64,000 nucleotides of DNA, taken from NCBI GenBank assembly GCA_018292915.2, contig JACVVK020000336.1:445001-509000 (forward strand). Direction: 5' to 3'. Below, one piece after another: positions 12,003 to 22,720 of the stretch. A model generated the notes under the pieces. The model saw nothing but the letters and a program-made list of their open reading frames with translations. It was not told where the DNA came from and did no database searches. Each line of letters opens with the position of its first letter. Within the stretch, counting starts at the first letter, position 1. Made by a program: the position numbers and the translations under genes. Source of the DNA: Batillaria attramentaria. Its lineage: Eukaryota; Mollusca; Gastropoda; Batillariidae.

Positions 12003-12297
12003 TACGAGGTGTGTCCTGGAAGTAATGCCCCAAGTGCTGTAAAACGGAAATGAGTGATTGTAACGCCGCCATGTTCTTTATGCATATCTCTCCACTTGTC
12101 CTGCAAAGTTTCAACAGCCTCATTCACATGGTAAAATAAGTATTGCACATTGAATCAAGTATAGTGTTGAACTGTGAAATGACGACCTTTAGAAATCCGG
12201 GGCCGGTGTGAACTTCCATCATGCAATCTTCACTTTCTGTGTACCAAATGCCATTAGCCGTAGGGGATAGAGGATAGACTCTGTTTGGCCAAAATGA

Positions 12298-12298
<1 letters not shown>
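12003..12298. mobile_element. Mariner-like terminal fragment
   Basis: The sequence starts at TA with 'cgaggtgtgtcctggaagta', a start typical of mariner termini (tacgagg...gtaatg). There is no transposase and no matching right end, so this is a truncated copy. The same fragment is at 55577-55868. Confidence 0.35.

Positions 12299-12376
<78 letters not shown>
12299..12376. repeat. (GT)n microsatellite
   Basis: Pure GT tract at the right edge of the duplicated segment. In the second block the matching tract is at 58601-58642, after a 2.7-kb insertion. Confidence 0.95.
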
Positions 12377-12378
<2 letters not shown>

Positions 12379-12664
12379 GAGACTGATGTTTGGCCTAACC
12401 TACGGTAATGGTTCATTTATTAAGGCTATTGACTTACAGTTTTTTCAGACGGAAGCTTGATTATGGGAACCTTAGCAGGAACGATGTTGCAATTTTTATG
12501 AAGAACACTTTGTAAAAGCACTCAGAGTTAACGATGGCTTTTTATTTCATTTACATATTACTTTGCGTCTGCTTTTCTATGCACGTGTCCTGGTACCGTA
12601 CATCATGTTTCCTGTCCCTGACAGCAGTATGATACCATAGCTTCCCTGTGTTTAGGGCCTACAG

Positions 12665-12875
12665 GGAAACATGGAAATCGAAATATACAGTCCACATTCC
12701 GGTTTCGCACATACGATATAGAATTATTTAGCAGCAGCTCAGGCCTGCATACTCGGATTAACTACAACTTGAATTGTGTTGCTCTAAGTGATCATGGATC
12801 TGACGCAAAAGCAGAATCTTTGGTTGATAACATTACTCTCTCTGTGTTTGACACCAGCCTGTTCCATAGAGACAT
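12665..12875 (+). pseudogene. Orphan Ig-like exon upstream of B1 (phase conflict)
   Basis: A 211-bp open segment between a CAG and gtaagt, phase 1 in and phase 2 out. It encodes YNLNCVALSDHGSDAKA, which looks like an Ig F and G strand, and ends in FDTSLFHRD. The same exon precedes B2 at 59060-59270. Its exit phase does not fit the phase 1 entry of the V exon that follows, so it is either a relic, alternatively used, or needs an exon not seen. Function unknown. Confidence 0.4.
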
Positions 12876-13057
12876 GTAAGTATTTTCCTTGCCCCCCTCC
12901 CCCTCTTCCCCCGGCTGCTGACAAATAAGTGACAGGAAGTTGATATTTGATAAGAATCCCGACCTTAATTAGACAACAATCGATATCCAATAATAATGTG
13001 TTATTCCGCAATATTTTCGCCGACTGCTTTGATCGCTACTTTCGGATTTTTGTGCAG

Positions 13058-13399
13058 GTGCAACACTCCAGTTTCCGACACTGAATGGCTCGCTGGTTTT
13101 TACTGCAGCGGAGAACAAAAGCATTGCCCTTCCTTTCACCATATCGGCTGTGAAGTGCAACAGAAATGAAACGGTGGAATTCACTGTTTGGGGCTATCGA
13201 GATCAAAGTGATCTACCCACTCAATTATGTGGGGCTCCAATCAAAGATGGAAAATGCTTGAATTGCAACAGATGTGCATGTACTTGTGAAGACAACGGTC
13301 GCTTCACATTACATAAATATGTACTCCGATCAGACAGCGGTAGATGGACTTGGAGCAGTAAAATGTTTGCCACCAAGACTGTATCCGTCAACATTACTT
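13058..13399 (+). CDS. B1 exon: V-like Ig domain
   Basis: Phase 1 to phase 1, 342 bp, from GTGCAG to gtaagg. It carries RSDSGRWTWSS where a V domain would have DSGxYxC, and several clustered cysteines (GKCLNCNRCACTCED). A TC run then a long GT microsatellite start within 30 bp of the donor. Confidence 0.87.
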
Positions 13400-13423
13400 G
13401 TAAGGAACTCTCTCTCTCTCTTC

Positions 13424-13425
<2 letters not shown>

Positions 13426-13477
<52 letters not shown>
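13426..13477. repeat. (GT)n microsatellite just after the V-exon donor
   Basis: GT tract 26 bp into the intron. A second GT/poly-G tract follows at 13497-13529. B2 has a similar tract at 59827-59887. Confidence 0.95.
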
Positions 13478-13529
13478 TTCCTATTTTAACAGGCAAAGTG
13501 TGTGTGTGTGTGTGTGTGGGGGGGGGGGG

Positions 13530-13602
13530 TAAAGGTTTAACGTCTTTTTCCAGCACATATGGGTGATGTCAGAGACGGGGCAACGATTTTAACAGGCAGA
13601 AC
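13530..13602 (-). mobile_element. SINE 3' fragment
   Basis: Reverse complement of the SINE tail seen at 28040-28100 ('ggtttaacgtctttttccag', 'agacggggcaacgattt'). The tRNA-like head is missing. Confidence 0.5.
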
Positions 13603-13734
13603 TAACACATACACGTGTCGCATGGCTTTCACATAATTGCTATCACGACTATACACGCGTTAACGATGGTCTCTGTTTCTTGTTGGTGCTGGTGCTTCTA
13701 GATAAGTTTTGAACCGATTTTCCTTTGAACGTAG

Positions 13735-14052
13735 ATCCTGCAGAGATAAACGACCTCAAGCTTGTACCACCAACATCTGAGCCATCGAGTGCACTGGAAC
13801 CAGGCCGTCGGCTGAACATCTCTTGTACCTGGGACAGAGGAAATCCGCCGGTTCAAGCACAGCTCATTCACAGTCCTCAGATGAGTTTGACCAGAGAACT
13901 AGTGACTGTATTGGTAGCGGAAACATCTACTGCTGGCAGATTGACAACAACCAGTTACACATTCGACAACATTCAATGCACGGACGCGGGCTTCATTCAC
14001 TGTGTGGCACCAGGTGCAAGTTATAACAAGACTGAGACACTTCTTGTTAAAT
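13735..14052 (+). CDS. B1 exon: C-type Ig domain 1
   Basis: Phase 1 to phase 1, 318 bp. B strand ISCTWDRGNPP, F strand DAGFIHCVAPGAS, so the canonical cysteine pair is present. It is 27 bp longer than the B2 copy because of an in-frame insertion in the middle of the domain. Confidence 0.87.
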
Positions 14053-14343
14053 GTAAGTGTAAACTGACCATTCCAAGCCCGTATAGTGACCTGTTGCAAG
14101 TGCAGTACGTGTTGTGTGTGAGTGAAGTTATATTTACGTGGCTGCCATTCTCACACAGAAACTTTCACCAAGGATCAGTAATTATTTAAAAGACCTTGAA
14201 ATGTTACAACCCATCTCAATTACCCACGGTTCTCTAGAGAATATTTTGTGGTGCGACCTTTACATCGCCAAGCTGTCTTATTTAACGAAGTAAAAAAAAA
14301 ATCTAAAAAAATAATGACAGTTTCTTGTTGGCTTTTTTTTCAG

Positions 14344-14503
14344 GCCCCCCATCGATACTCCAAGACCAGAATCCGGAGTTCAACGTTCCTGGTGACAGTG
14401 TTAGCATCAGTTTCGCCATCCGTACTCACACGGCTCACATTGACACCTGCCACCTCACCCATCTGAAGTCCGGACAATCTGGAAACACAAAAGACTGTCT
14501 GAG
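14344..14503 (+). CDS. B1 exon: first half of I-like domain 1
   Basis: Phase 1 to phase 2, 160 bp. B strand VSISFAI lacks cysteine; the exon has its own pair, DTCHLTH and KDCLR. Confidence 0.86.
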
Positions 14504-14771
14504 GTATCTTTACATGCATTTCACGTACACAGGTGAAAAGTCTAAACTGGGTTGGATGTTGTAAATGACCACAGACTGGGCGGTATTCAGCACGATCTAA
14601 TCCTTTGACCAAATTACCAAATACATGAATCAGAATGGTTAGTCTGAATGAGGGAAACACAATACAGTTAAGTTCTACAGACAAACTTATCATCTTATCC
14701 TGAACGGGCAGGAACCCCAAACAACACAAACAAAATTAGTATCGTTCATACCTTGACTTGTTCGTGTCAAG

Positions 14772-14920
14772 GTCACTGTTTGTAACCGGCACCCCACCTG
14801 ACCTGGTGTTGACTGTCCGGCTAGACAATGTGACGTCAGAGGATGAAGGCCGGTGGAACCTCAGTGTATCCAATGACGCTGGGTCTGGGTATATGGAAAT
14901 CTGGCTGACAGTTCTAGAAA
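14772..14920 (+). CDS. B1 exon: second half of I-like domain 1
   Basis: Phase 2 to phase 1, 149 bp, with TGTPPDLVLTVRLDNV and DEGRWNLSVSNDAG. No cysteine in the F strand. Confidence 0.86.
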
Positions 14921-15064
14921 GTAAGTTTTAATAACGACACTAAGAATATCGACTAGATTTTTGTATCTACTTGAAGTGTTTGTACTATGATGTTACAAAG
15001 TCGATCTGCATCAGAAACCCAAACAGAATCTCAACGGAAAAGGCGTTTTTCTTCAACATTTCAG

Positions 15065-15162
15065 GTAACACTACGACTGTAACAGAATTTATTCCTGCCA
15101 GCGTGACAGGACTGTCCATATTCGTCGGGCAGAACATCTCAAAATCTGTTCAAACCCCTTAG
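15065..15162 (+). pseudogene. Relic of a C-type Ig exon
   Basis: After a TTTCAG comes a phase 1 open segment whose translation (ASVTGLSIFVGQN) resembles the start of the next C-type exon (ARVTSLSMMAGDN), then TAG. It is only one third of a domain. The same relic in B2 (61571-61669) has lost the acceptor AG. It marks a former additional Ig domain. Confidence 0.55.
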
Positions 15163-15237
15163 AATACACAGGGCCTTGCTATAACTGCAATAGGAGAAAA
15201 CCTGAAAACTTACCACCACCACATTTACCGTTTACAG

Positions 15238-15531
15238 CAGGAACTGCTGCTGCCAGAGTGACAAGTCTGTCCATGATGGCTGGTGACAACAGCGTGACGT
15301 CTCCTGTAGACCAGAACACTACTGTTGACATCCTGTGTACCTGGGGTGAGGGCAACCCTCCTGTCACTGCCCGCCTGTTGGACAGACACGGTGTAGAGAT
15401 GGAAGGCAGCATGTACAGCAGTGGACAGATCCGATACACGTTTCCTGCTGTGGCCTGTCAGGACGCTGGTCTCATTCGCTGTGAGGCACCAGGGGCTAGT
15501 CACAATGAGACGGCAACTTTAATTGTAAAAT
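15238..15531 (+). CDS. B1 exon: C-type Ig domain 2
   Basis: Phase 1 to phase 1, 294 bp. B strand DILCTWGEGNPP, F strand DAGLIRCEAPGAS. This domain is absent from the A genes. It is close to its B2 copy at 61756-62046. Confidence 0.87.
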
Positions 15532-15815
15532 GTAATGTAGTTCTTTATTTCTCTCGTCTTTTTCCTATCATTAGGTGCTTTGGGATTTTTGTGGGGCGGG
15601 GTATTTTCATAATGCACAAATGTGTGATAATTTGAAAGAAATAAGACACCGTTATGTTGACCATTGGTTGAACGTTTCTCAGACAATTTTCCCAGTTTAC
15701 TGCAATTGCTGAAAGCTCTTCAAACACAAGACAACTTAATGTACTTACTTCATGTATCATACTTATCCAGACTGCGCAACCCTATTCATTTTTTTCATCG
15801 GTTGGTCATTTTAAG

Positions 15816-15996
15816 GCGCTCCAACATTCGACCAGCACGAATCGAATGTGATCACGGTAGAATCAGGAGATGACATGCAAGGACAGTTTCCAATCCGAGC
15901 ACACACGAGGAATGTTGACAAGTGTCTGCTGCACAAGTACACGTCTGAGACACATGGCTTTAGAGACGGGACATTTATACTCGGCAGCTGTACAGG
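15816..15996 (+). CDS. B1 exon: first half of I-like domain 2
   Basis: Phase 1 to phase 2, 181 bp, after TTTTAAG and before gtgagg. It has a cysteine pair, VDKCLLHK and GSCTG, and no B-strand cysteine. Confidence 0.8.
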
Positions 15997-16445
15997 GTGA
16001 GGTTACATTGTAGTACGCGTAGCTCATAGACAACTGTCTTTACTCAATACCATAACTTACAGTATTAAAAAAGAGTTACAAAGAGAATGAAACTTTAGGT
16101 GTTCGTCAGTAAAACAGCTTGCTACTTGCTGATCAAAACCAGCTGCGGTCATGATAGTCTAACGCCAAACCAACTGCGACTCTTCTTGTATTGTAAACGA
16201 CATTTTGGTTTCTAACGGCAGTTTGTTTTGTTAATGAGATCTAGAGGATCACAAACAAATTTCCGTTTTTGTCTTTGTTGTTGTTGTTGTTTTTGCTGTA
16301 GTTGTTGCCCGAATAGTTTTTGTCAAATCGCTGTTTTTAGGTATTTTCTGTACAATTACACAAAAATGATGAGAAAAAGGCAAGACAACAAACAGCAGCT
16401 ACCGCTATTACTGTGTTTCCTCAAAATACTTGATTCATGTACCAG

Positions 16446-16594
16446 TCTGGTTGATCTGACCGGCACTCCACCTGACCTGGTGCTGACTGTCCGACTGGAC
16501 AATGTGAGGAAACAGGACGAGGGACAGTGGCGGCTGGAACTCACCAATGATGCTGGAACTGGACTTCTGGAGTTTTCACTCATCGTCACAGACA
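16446..16594 (+). CDS. B1 exon: second half of I-like domain 2
   Basis: Phase 2 to phase 1, 149 bp, with TGTPPDLVLTVRLDNV and DEGQWRLELTNDAG. Confidence 0.86.
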
Positions 16595-17223
16595 GTAAGT
16601 TCCAGTCAGTTACATGTATCAGCATCAAGAGTAAAAGAAGGTGGGAGTAATTATCAAGTTCAAGTTCAATTTATTTCCAGAAACCCCATGTACATAGATG
16701 ACCTGCAATAGGTTAGTATACTCCACAATTGTCAACTTTCTCGTGTTTATTAAGTACCTAGTCATCGCAACCCTTGGAAATCACGAGAAGGTAGGTAACT
16801 CATTCACCACCACACATTCCAACTGTCACGGTTTTTTTTTACTGGCTTTTATTTTAATTTTTTTTAACTTTATACCTCTTTCGGGAAATTTTGGCTCCTT
16901 GGATCGAAGGACGCACGTCTCCGCGGTGGAGCGTCAATGAATACCTGTCCTACTTTTCCAAACTTTTTGCTGAGGGAGGAAAGCCGGATAACTCGGAGAG
17001 AAACCGACGATGAGCAGCCCGGTAGCCAGGAAAACCGGTATCACATATAATTTTACTATCACAAACTCGACCTGGGCTCGAATCCACGCTTCATCGCCGT
17101 GACAATGGTGACGGCCGTTCAGTAACTTAGCCGACGCACTACCTATCAGAACACCACTCACCCCAAACGTTGTTTGTCCATACAAGTGTTGATATTTATC
17201 ACTAACACGTGACACTTTTTCAG

Positions 17224-17316
17224 GTCAATGGAAAATAATAACAGGAGCTTGCGTCGCAGGATTCGTCTTTCTCCTTGTCATCATTATCACCGTGTGTGCC
17301 CGAAAATATACCATTC
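17224..17316 (+). CDS. B1 exon: transmembrane helix
   Basis: Phase 1 to phase 1, 93 bp. Hydrophobic run ACVAGFVFLLVIIITVC followed by ARKY. Same place and phase as the A-gene TM exon, with a different sequence. Confidence 0.86.
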
Positions 17317-17456
17317 GTGAGTTCCCATGGTCATTTACAATGAAAAGTGTTGTCAAACCACTATACATTGAATAATTACATCTAAAACAAACATATCCTT
17401 GTTCACTTTGCATTTTTCAGCTTTGACGGATGCTATGATTGCGTAAATAATTACAG

Positions 17457-17606
17457 GGAAGAGAAGGCGCACGAAGCCACCCCAGCCCGGACTGGAACTG
17501 GTCATGCAGAGTCGACATGACGTACCCGAGGAGGACGGGTCTAACCAGAGTGTACATTTGTACTGTGAGGCCGACCCTCCTGCTTCTGATGGGGCAGATG
17601 CTGCTG
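17457..17606 (+). CDS. B1 exon: juxtamembrane segment, copy a
   Basis: Phase 1 to phase 1, 150 bp, starting with the basic stretch KRRRTKPP and ending VHLYCEADPPASDGADAA. The exon and its flanks (about 17411-17635) are repeated without visible change at 18099-18324. Confidence 0.82.
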
Positions 17607-17636
17607 GTCAGTAAGACTGTGTAATAATAAAAAAAA

Positions 17637-18054
17637 GGGGATTTGGTCTAGTGGTTAAGGCATCCGACTTCGGATTCTGAGCTGCCGGGTTCGAGTCCCC
17701 GGTGGGCAGGAATATGGTGGGATTTTTCCTTCCCATATCGAGTCTAATCCATGTGCAGACTCGTTTGCGGTGCCTGTCTCGCCTTCGTGTACACACGCAC
17801 GCACAAACATCCAGTGTGCACGCTAAAAATCCCACGTTCATCTTTCGAAGAAGAGTAGGCTGTGGCCGGTGGCGTGGTAAACAGAAATACTGTCGCACGC
17901 ACCAGAGTGAATAGCAGGGTGGAGGTTTGCACACAAAGTAGCGCTTAACGGCAGCAGGCTTTCACTGCTTCGTCCTCCAGCCCTGCGGCGCCGTGAGCAT
18001 TTCAGCAGAGATGGATATGTGCGCCGAGGAGAAGTCTACCATACCATACCACTT
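17637..18054 (+). mobile_element. tRNA-derived SINE (about 420 bp)
   Basis: The head contains A-box-like 'tggtctagtggttaaggc' and B-box 'gggttcgagtcccc'. The body is unique in this window and the 3' end is a short (taccata)-type repeat. The acceptor arms do not pair, so it is not a functional tRNA gene. It fills the spacer between the two copies of the juxtamembrane exon. Confidence 0.7.
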
Positions 18055-18145
18055 AGCATGCAAAAGATTGAATAAGTTTTCAAGTTGGAAAGAACAATGC
18101 ATTTTTCAGCTTTGACGGATGCTATGATTGCGTAAATAATTACAG

Positions 18146-18295
18146 GGAAGAGAAGGCGCACGAAGCCACCCCAGCCCGGACTGGAACTGGTCATGCAGAG
18201 TCGACATGACGTACCCGAGGAGGACGGGTCTAACCAGAGTGTACATTTGTACTGTGAGGCCGACCCTCCTGCTTCTGATGGGGCAGATGCTGCTG
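18146..18295 (+). CDS. B1 exon: juxtamembrane segment, copy b
   Basis: Appears identical to 17457-17606, with the same splice sites and phase. Since both copies are phase 1 to phase 1, a transcript could carry either or both without a frameshift. Identity may also reflect a very recent duplication or an assembly artefact. Confidence 0.65.
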
Positions 18296-18773
18296 GTCAG
18301 TAAGACTGTGTAATAATAAAAATATTAATAACAAACGTGCGTATCACTGCCAAGTCCTTTGCCTGCAGTTTATTGTTAATTTACTATAATCATAACTGGA
18401 AATGTCAATGCATGAGAATTCTTTTTCGAATGTAGCTTTAAGTAACTTTTAGGTGATACAGAAAGGAGAGGGTTGTCGGCCTTAGATAAATACTTCCGTA
18501 TACCTAGGCCCGAAGCATCCATGGTGGACAGCAGAAGACAATGTCTTTTGTTACGTAGCAACACTTTTCGGGAGGGCAAAAATATACACTAACTCATTCA
18601 TGACATTATCGATGATATAGCTTTCGTTGGAGGACAATACACATAAGAACGTCGGTATATATGGCGCTTCTTGTAAAGTAATGTAGATCGCCAGCAGTAA
18701 ATATTACTGATATTTATAGAACCAAGGAGGATTTCTGAGGACACTAACAACTTGTCTTCTTGTTATAAAACAG

Positions 18774-19105
18774 AGGACGTTCCGCCCTCGGTGTGCCACG
18801 GACCAAGGAACCCTCCTGACGACTACCTAAACCCATCAGCGTCACGTGACGAGATAGAGGAGGAAGGAAGCGAGTGGAAGACTGTACCTTTCTACCAGAA
18901 CACACAGATCAGGAACGTCAGTGCTACAGCGGCAGCATATGACAGTGCCATGACACAAGACGACGTATCACCATCAGACAGTACACCGACTGCGAGTGGG
19001 GTTTCAAAGAACTCACACACTAAGAACTGTAATACTGACGTCGATAAAACCTGCTATGTCGCGTATGATCCGAGACTTTACGAGAACACAAAGCCTCGCC
19101 ATTAA
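18774..19105 (+). CDS. B1 last exon: cytoplasmic tail with three YxN motifs
   Basis: Phase 1 entry after AAAACAG, stop TAA at 19103-19105. The motifs DYLNP, FYQNT and LYENT of the A genes are all kept, as are CHGPRNPP and EEEGSEW; the linker between them is much changed. This pattern of kept tyrosine sites in a drifting linker supports a signalling role. Confidence 0.87.
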
Positions 19106-19211
19106 TGTTCTCGGTCCAAGCAGAAAGACGGATGTGGACAATGAAATTAACTTAAACCATAAGTTTGGCTGTACAGATACCATCTTAATTCAATGTTTGG
19201 ATTTTCTGCTG

Positions 19212-19217
19212 ATTAAA
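19212..19217 (+). terminator. Possible polyadenylation signal of B1
   Basis: ATTAAA, a common variant, 107 bp after the stop codon. Confidence 0.45.
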
Positions 19218-19809
19218 GTGTTAACTCGTGCTGCAGTTCTACCAAATATAATGTGAGATGTCACAAAAGCGTTTCGGTAAACAAAGAAGCCAGCAAAATG
19301 CATAGCTTTTCATCATACAAGGACGTATGTTCTTAAAACGGGGGGGGGGGGGGGGGGGGGGTTACATAATTACAGTCATCATTTAGAAGTGAGTCGTTGG
19401 GAGAATTTGCTAGGAAAATGACTAGTGTGTGCAGATCATGAATTTCAGACAAGAAAATAATCAAAATTATCAACAACAACAACAACAAACCGAATTGGAA
19501 ATATTCACTGCGCTCTTGGTGGAATGAAGCAGAGTATTTCGCTTGTACATTTGTCGACTTAACATGTCGGTATTTGCAACTTCATAAACTCGTTGTTCAA
19601 GTACAAAATGACAGTAGCCTGTAGCTAGCAAGCACTGCTTATTCAAATTCCGAACAGTTTTAATCAACAATTATCAAAAACCGTTCTCAAAAAGGTCAAC
19701 CGAAGCTGGCGTCTCACCGATTACAGGAATAATTTTTACTGACTTGGCTGACCGTGGCAAGCCGGACGCAAATACCGCTACTGAAGTTCAAGACGATAGC
19801 AAACTGTAC
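19218..19809. other. B1 downstream region
   Basis: Non-coding. Holds a poly-G run of about 22 (19340-19361) and a short (CAA)n run. Nothing else recognised. Confidence 0.5.
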
Positions 19810-20030
19810 CTAACACGCACTCAATTTTCAAATCAAAAGCAGTTTCAACGCTATGAAACCCCAAACCTGTGACGTAAAGCTGAATAGAATCGGGTGGCTG
19901 GAGTCGTCTGCTATTGGTGCAGAGAATGGCAGCGGATTCGTTGTCTAGATAGATCTCCGACTGAACAGAAGGTTCTTGAATCGTAAAATGTAGCTGTTGG
20001 TGGAAGGACACTTTAATCGGTGTACATGTA
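19810..20030 (-). CDS. Candidate orphan exon, possibly Ig-like, minus strand
   Basis: Between TTTGTAG and gtacag on the minus strand lies a 221-bp open segment, phase 2 in and phase 1 out. It encodes AAILCTNSRRLQPPDS and LKIECVL, with two cysteines about 37 residues apart. The phase pattern is that of the second-half exons in the receptor genes. No neighbouring exon was found on this strand, so this may be a relic. Function unknown. Confidence 0.35.
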
Positions 20031-21355
20031 CTACAAATATTAGAATAAACACTCACAAAGCTTCATAAGCTAAGGCTCAGGGTTGATTTGCTTCTTGGAT
20101 CAAAATACTCGTCGGTATACAACAGCTTGATGCGGAATAACAGCTAAATACACACCATCCAGACAGCTCAGGTCTTTCTTTGACTCACGTGTCCCTCGTA
20201 TTCCAAATGTTAGAACAAAGACAGATGGTCCTGTCTTGGTTTCTTTTAGCGCTTGCTAGTTTAATTTCTGTCACTAGTTCTTTCTCTTTCTTATAGCTCT
20301 TTCAGTTTTTTTAGTCCTTTTAGCCTTGTACGCGCAGAGAGCTCACTGAGAATAAGCGTTTTGTAAGTATCTATTATTATTATTTCTAAGTTCTCTTCAG
20401 CTTAATGGCGTTTTTGGAGTTAGATTGGAACGCAGCCTAGCCTTTCTTGATACTGAGTATGTATAATAAATTATAATGTACTTCATTATTCTTGTGGCCT
20501 ATACGTGTTTCTGGAACACGCTAAGTCTTTAATTAGTTATTGCATGCGACTGTTGATATTGTAGATATGCCATTTTAGTTTACAACATAACAAACAATGA
20601 CAAGGATGACAAAGAATAACTTACAAAGTTTCCGTATAGCAATCTGTCGCTGTTGATATCTGCTTGTATTGCTTACTGACGTTCAGCAGGTGTGTTTTGT
20701 TATAAGGTTTATGTTTACATCGTTTGTTTGCTGATGATGCTACCGTACGATGGATGTTGTGTCAGGTTTCCCTATGTGGGATATTAAAGTTTTCTCGTTT
20801 CTCAACTTTTCATGTGGGCTTATCAGAAAATCATTTTATCTCATCCTATATGTTTTAAACTGTCTTTGTATGTGTATTTCATCCTCGGAAAATGATGAAG
20901 CCAATTTCTTTTTTAGTAAATAAAGAAATCGATAGATCATATGTTGTCTTATGTTATTATGTTGTACCTTTCTTTTGGTTGGTTTGACTGTTTGATCGAT
21001 TGATTGATACTTGATTGGCTGACTGTCTGACTGGTCGATGTTTGGCCTGTGTTCGACATAGTTGGTAGGAAAATCACCGCATTGAGTCATCTACTGACAA
21101 TAGCAAAACTGATAGTTTCATGAACGCCCTCATGCCAGTGACAAACAATGCATTTTACATTGAATTGTCGGAAACGAATGTAAAGGTCACGTGTTTTGGG
21201 AAGCCGTAGGGGCGGTGGTCATGGGGTAGGAAGGTAGGGGAGGTGGGGCAGAGGAATTGGTTTGTTTTTTTTGTTGTTTTTTTTTATTCAACAGTGAGGT
21301 CAGACATTGTATTTCCTTTTGAAATAATGAACCGCCCATATTACTATTGTTTAAG
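20031..21355. other. Intergenic, nothing recognised
   Basis: AT-rich sequence without a supported gene, element boundary or RNA. Confidence 0.4.
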
Positions 21356-21450
21356 ATAAGTATTTCCCTGTAGACAACACCAATAACAGTATTGTTGTAA
21401 TGGTTACTCGTCGTAATGTATGTACAGACGTCGTGGAAAGTTCCATGACC

Positions 21451-21521
<71 letters not shown>

Positions 21522-21810
21522 CGTTCACCCCGAGCGGGACGGAATCTCGAAAATTCTATACTATTGTCTATAGACTAGAGTGTTACACGTGGCTACATTC
21601 TTGCTACAGTTCGTTGTAAATGGCGCCGTGTGTGTAGTTTCCGTCTTTACAATAACGCCTCGTTTGTGCACCACCTCACACCTGACTCACTCTGACAAGG
21701 CTGTACTCTCATACTGAAACTGGATTACCCAAATTGTGGGAAGTACGCATTTGCCTGTAGGACAACAGCCCACATAAAGTCTAGTTTATGCTGTGACAGT
21801 TAGCTGGAAT
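21356..21810. repeat. Decayed third copy of the duplicated segment
   Basis: Parts match 58520-58600 (around 'acagtattgttgta') and 9197-9370 (around 'cagttcgttgtaa' and 'ctgaaactgg'). Order is rearranged relative to those copies. Confidence 0.5.
21456..21517. repeat. (GT)n microsatellite
   Basis: Pure GT tract inside the decayed segment copy. Confidence 0.95.
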
Positions 21811-22014
21811 AAATGTCATAGGTCTCGTTAGTTCGAAAGTGATTAAACAACACAGTGATGAGGTTTTTATCGGTCATTGCTACAAAAACGAATAAGCGAA
21901 AAACAAGCAAACAAACACAGCAACAAACAACAACAACAAAACAAAAACAACAAGAACAAACGAAAACAGCGAATACAAACAATTCAAAGATAACAATGTA
22001 AAGTAAGACGTTGA

Positions 22015-22091
22015 ATCTCTCTCTGTATGACGACTTGCCTGACGTCAAATGTTTAGTTCACGGAACTGACGTCTCTCTCTCTCTCTCTCTT
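22015..22091 (+). mobile_element. Fragment of repeat E1 ending in (TC)n
   Basis: Contains 'gacgtcaaatgtttagttca' and then a TC run, as at 27625-27675. The LINE fragment that follows starts inside this TC run. Confidence 0.55.
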
Positions 22092-22321
22092 CACTTAACC
22101 CATAAGGAAGTTACATGTGATTTGTTTGCAGACGATACAACAATACACACTCCAGACAGGGACATAGTTAATGTTAGTGTTCGTTTACAACAGAGCCTGG
22201 ATGGTCTCTGATTGGTGTAATACTAACCACATGATTTTAAACCCCACTAAGACTGAATGTATGGTTATAACCACACGCCAGAAACACCTGCTCGGTCCTC
22301 TTTCTCTCGGCTTGTCCCTTA

Positions 22322-22720
22322 GACCCGATGCACACGAGCGTCAGCGTCATGATGCCGAGCGGCGGATCTGACTCCCGGCGACAGTTTCAAGGCGCCGCCA
22401 CGTGTGCATGACATCGGCGCCTGGCGACAGGCAACGGCATCAATGATGCCAGGCGGCGGAATCCTTTGACGCCGCGTATAGAACATGTCCTATTTCTGCT
22501 GCTGACGCCGCGCTGCAGACTTGGTTTCAGCCAATCAGAAAGCAGTGTGGGTCAGCGCGTGCAGTGTGGGCTCAGCGAACAGGCCGTGCAGGCGAATGAC
22601 GCCGAAGCCAAGTGTGCATGCAAACGGCGCACACCACACGCTCACGCGAGGCGTATGATGCGAGACAGCCTTCGCTGCTTGCTTCATGGTGCTGACGCCG
22701 ACGCTCGTGTGCATCGGGCC
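22322..22720. mobile_element. MITE with TTA target duplication
   Basis: Ends are inverted repeats ('cccgatgcacacgagcgtc' and its complement near 22700-22718). TTA flanks both sides (22319-22321 and 22721-22723), as in PIF/Harbinger elements. It splits the RT of the LINE, so it is younger than the LINE copy. No coding region. Confidence 0.7.

Larger units (their letters stand above)
13058..19105 (+). other. Gene B1: Ig-domain single-pass receptor
   Basis: Exons 13058-13399, 13735-14052, 14344-14503, 14772-14920, 15238-15531, 15816-15996, 16446-16594, 17224-17316, 17457-17606 (or its copy 18146-18295) and 18774-19105 join in one frame of about 722 codons. Order: V-like, C-type, split I-like, C-type, split I-like, transmembrane helix, cytoplasmic exons. 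It differs from A1 by the extra C-type domain. No signal-peptide exon with a phase 1 donor was found upstream, so the N terminus is missing from this model. Role as a surface recognition receptor is inferred. Confidence 0.83.

Noticed and set aside
12534..12630. Signal-peptide exon for B1 (MAFYFIYILLCVCFSM)
   Set aside because: The translation looks like a signal peptide, but every GT near its end gives phase 0 or 2, not the phase 1 required, and the B2 copy of the region is replaced by (GTT)n.
20224..20300. Second signal-like start (MVLSWFLLALASLISVTS)
   Set aside because: Short, stops at once, has no good donor and no downstream exon on that strand.
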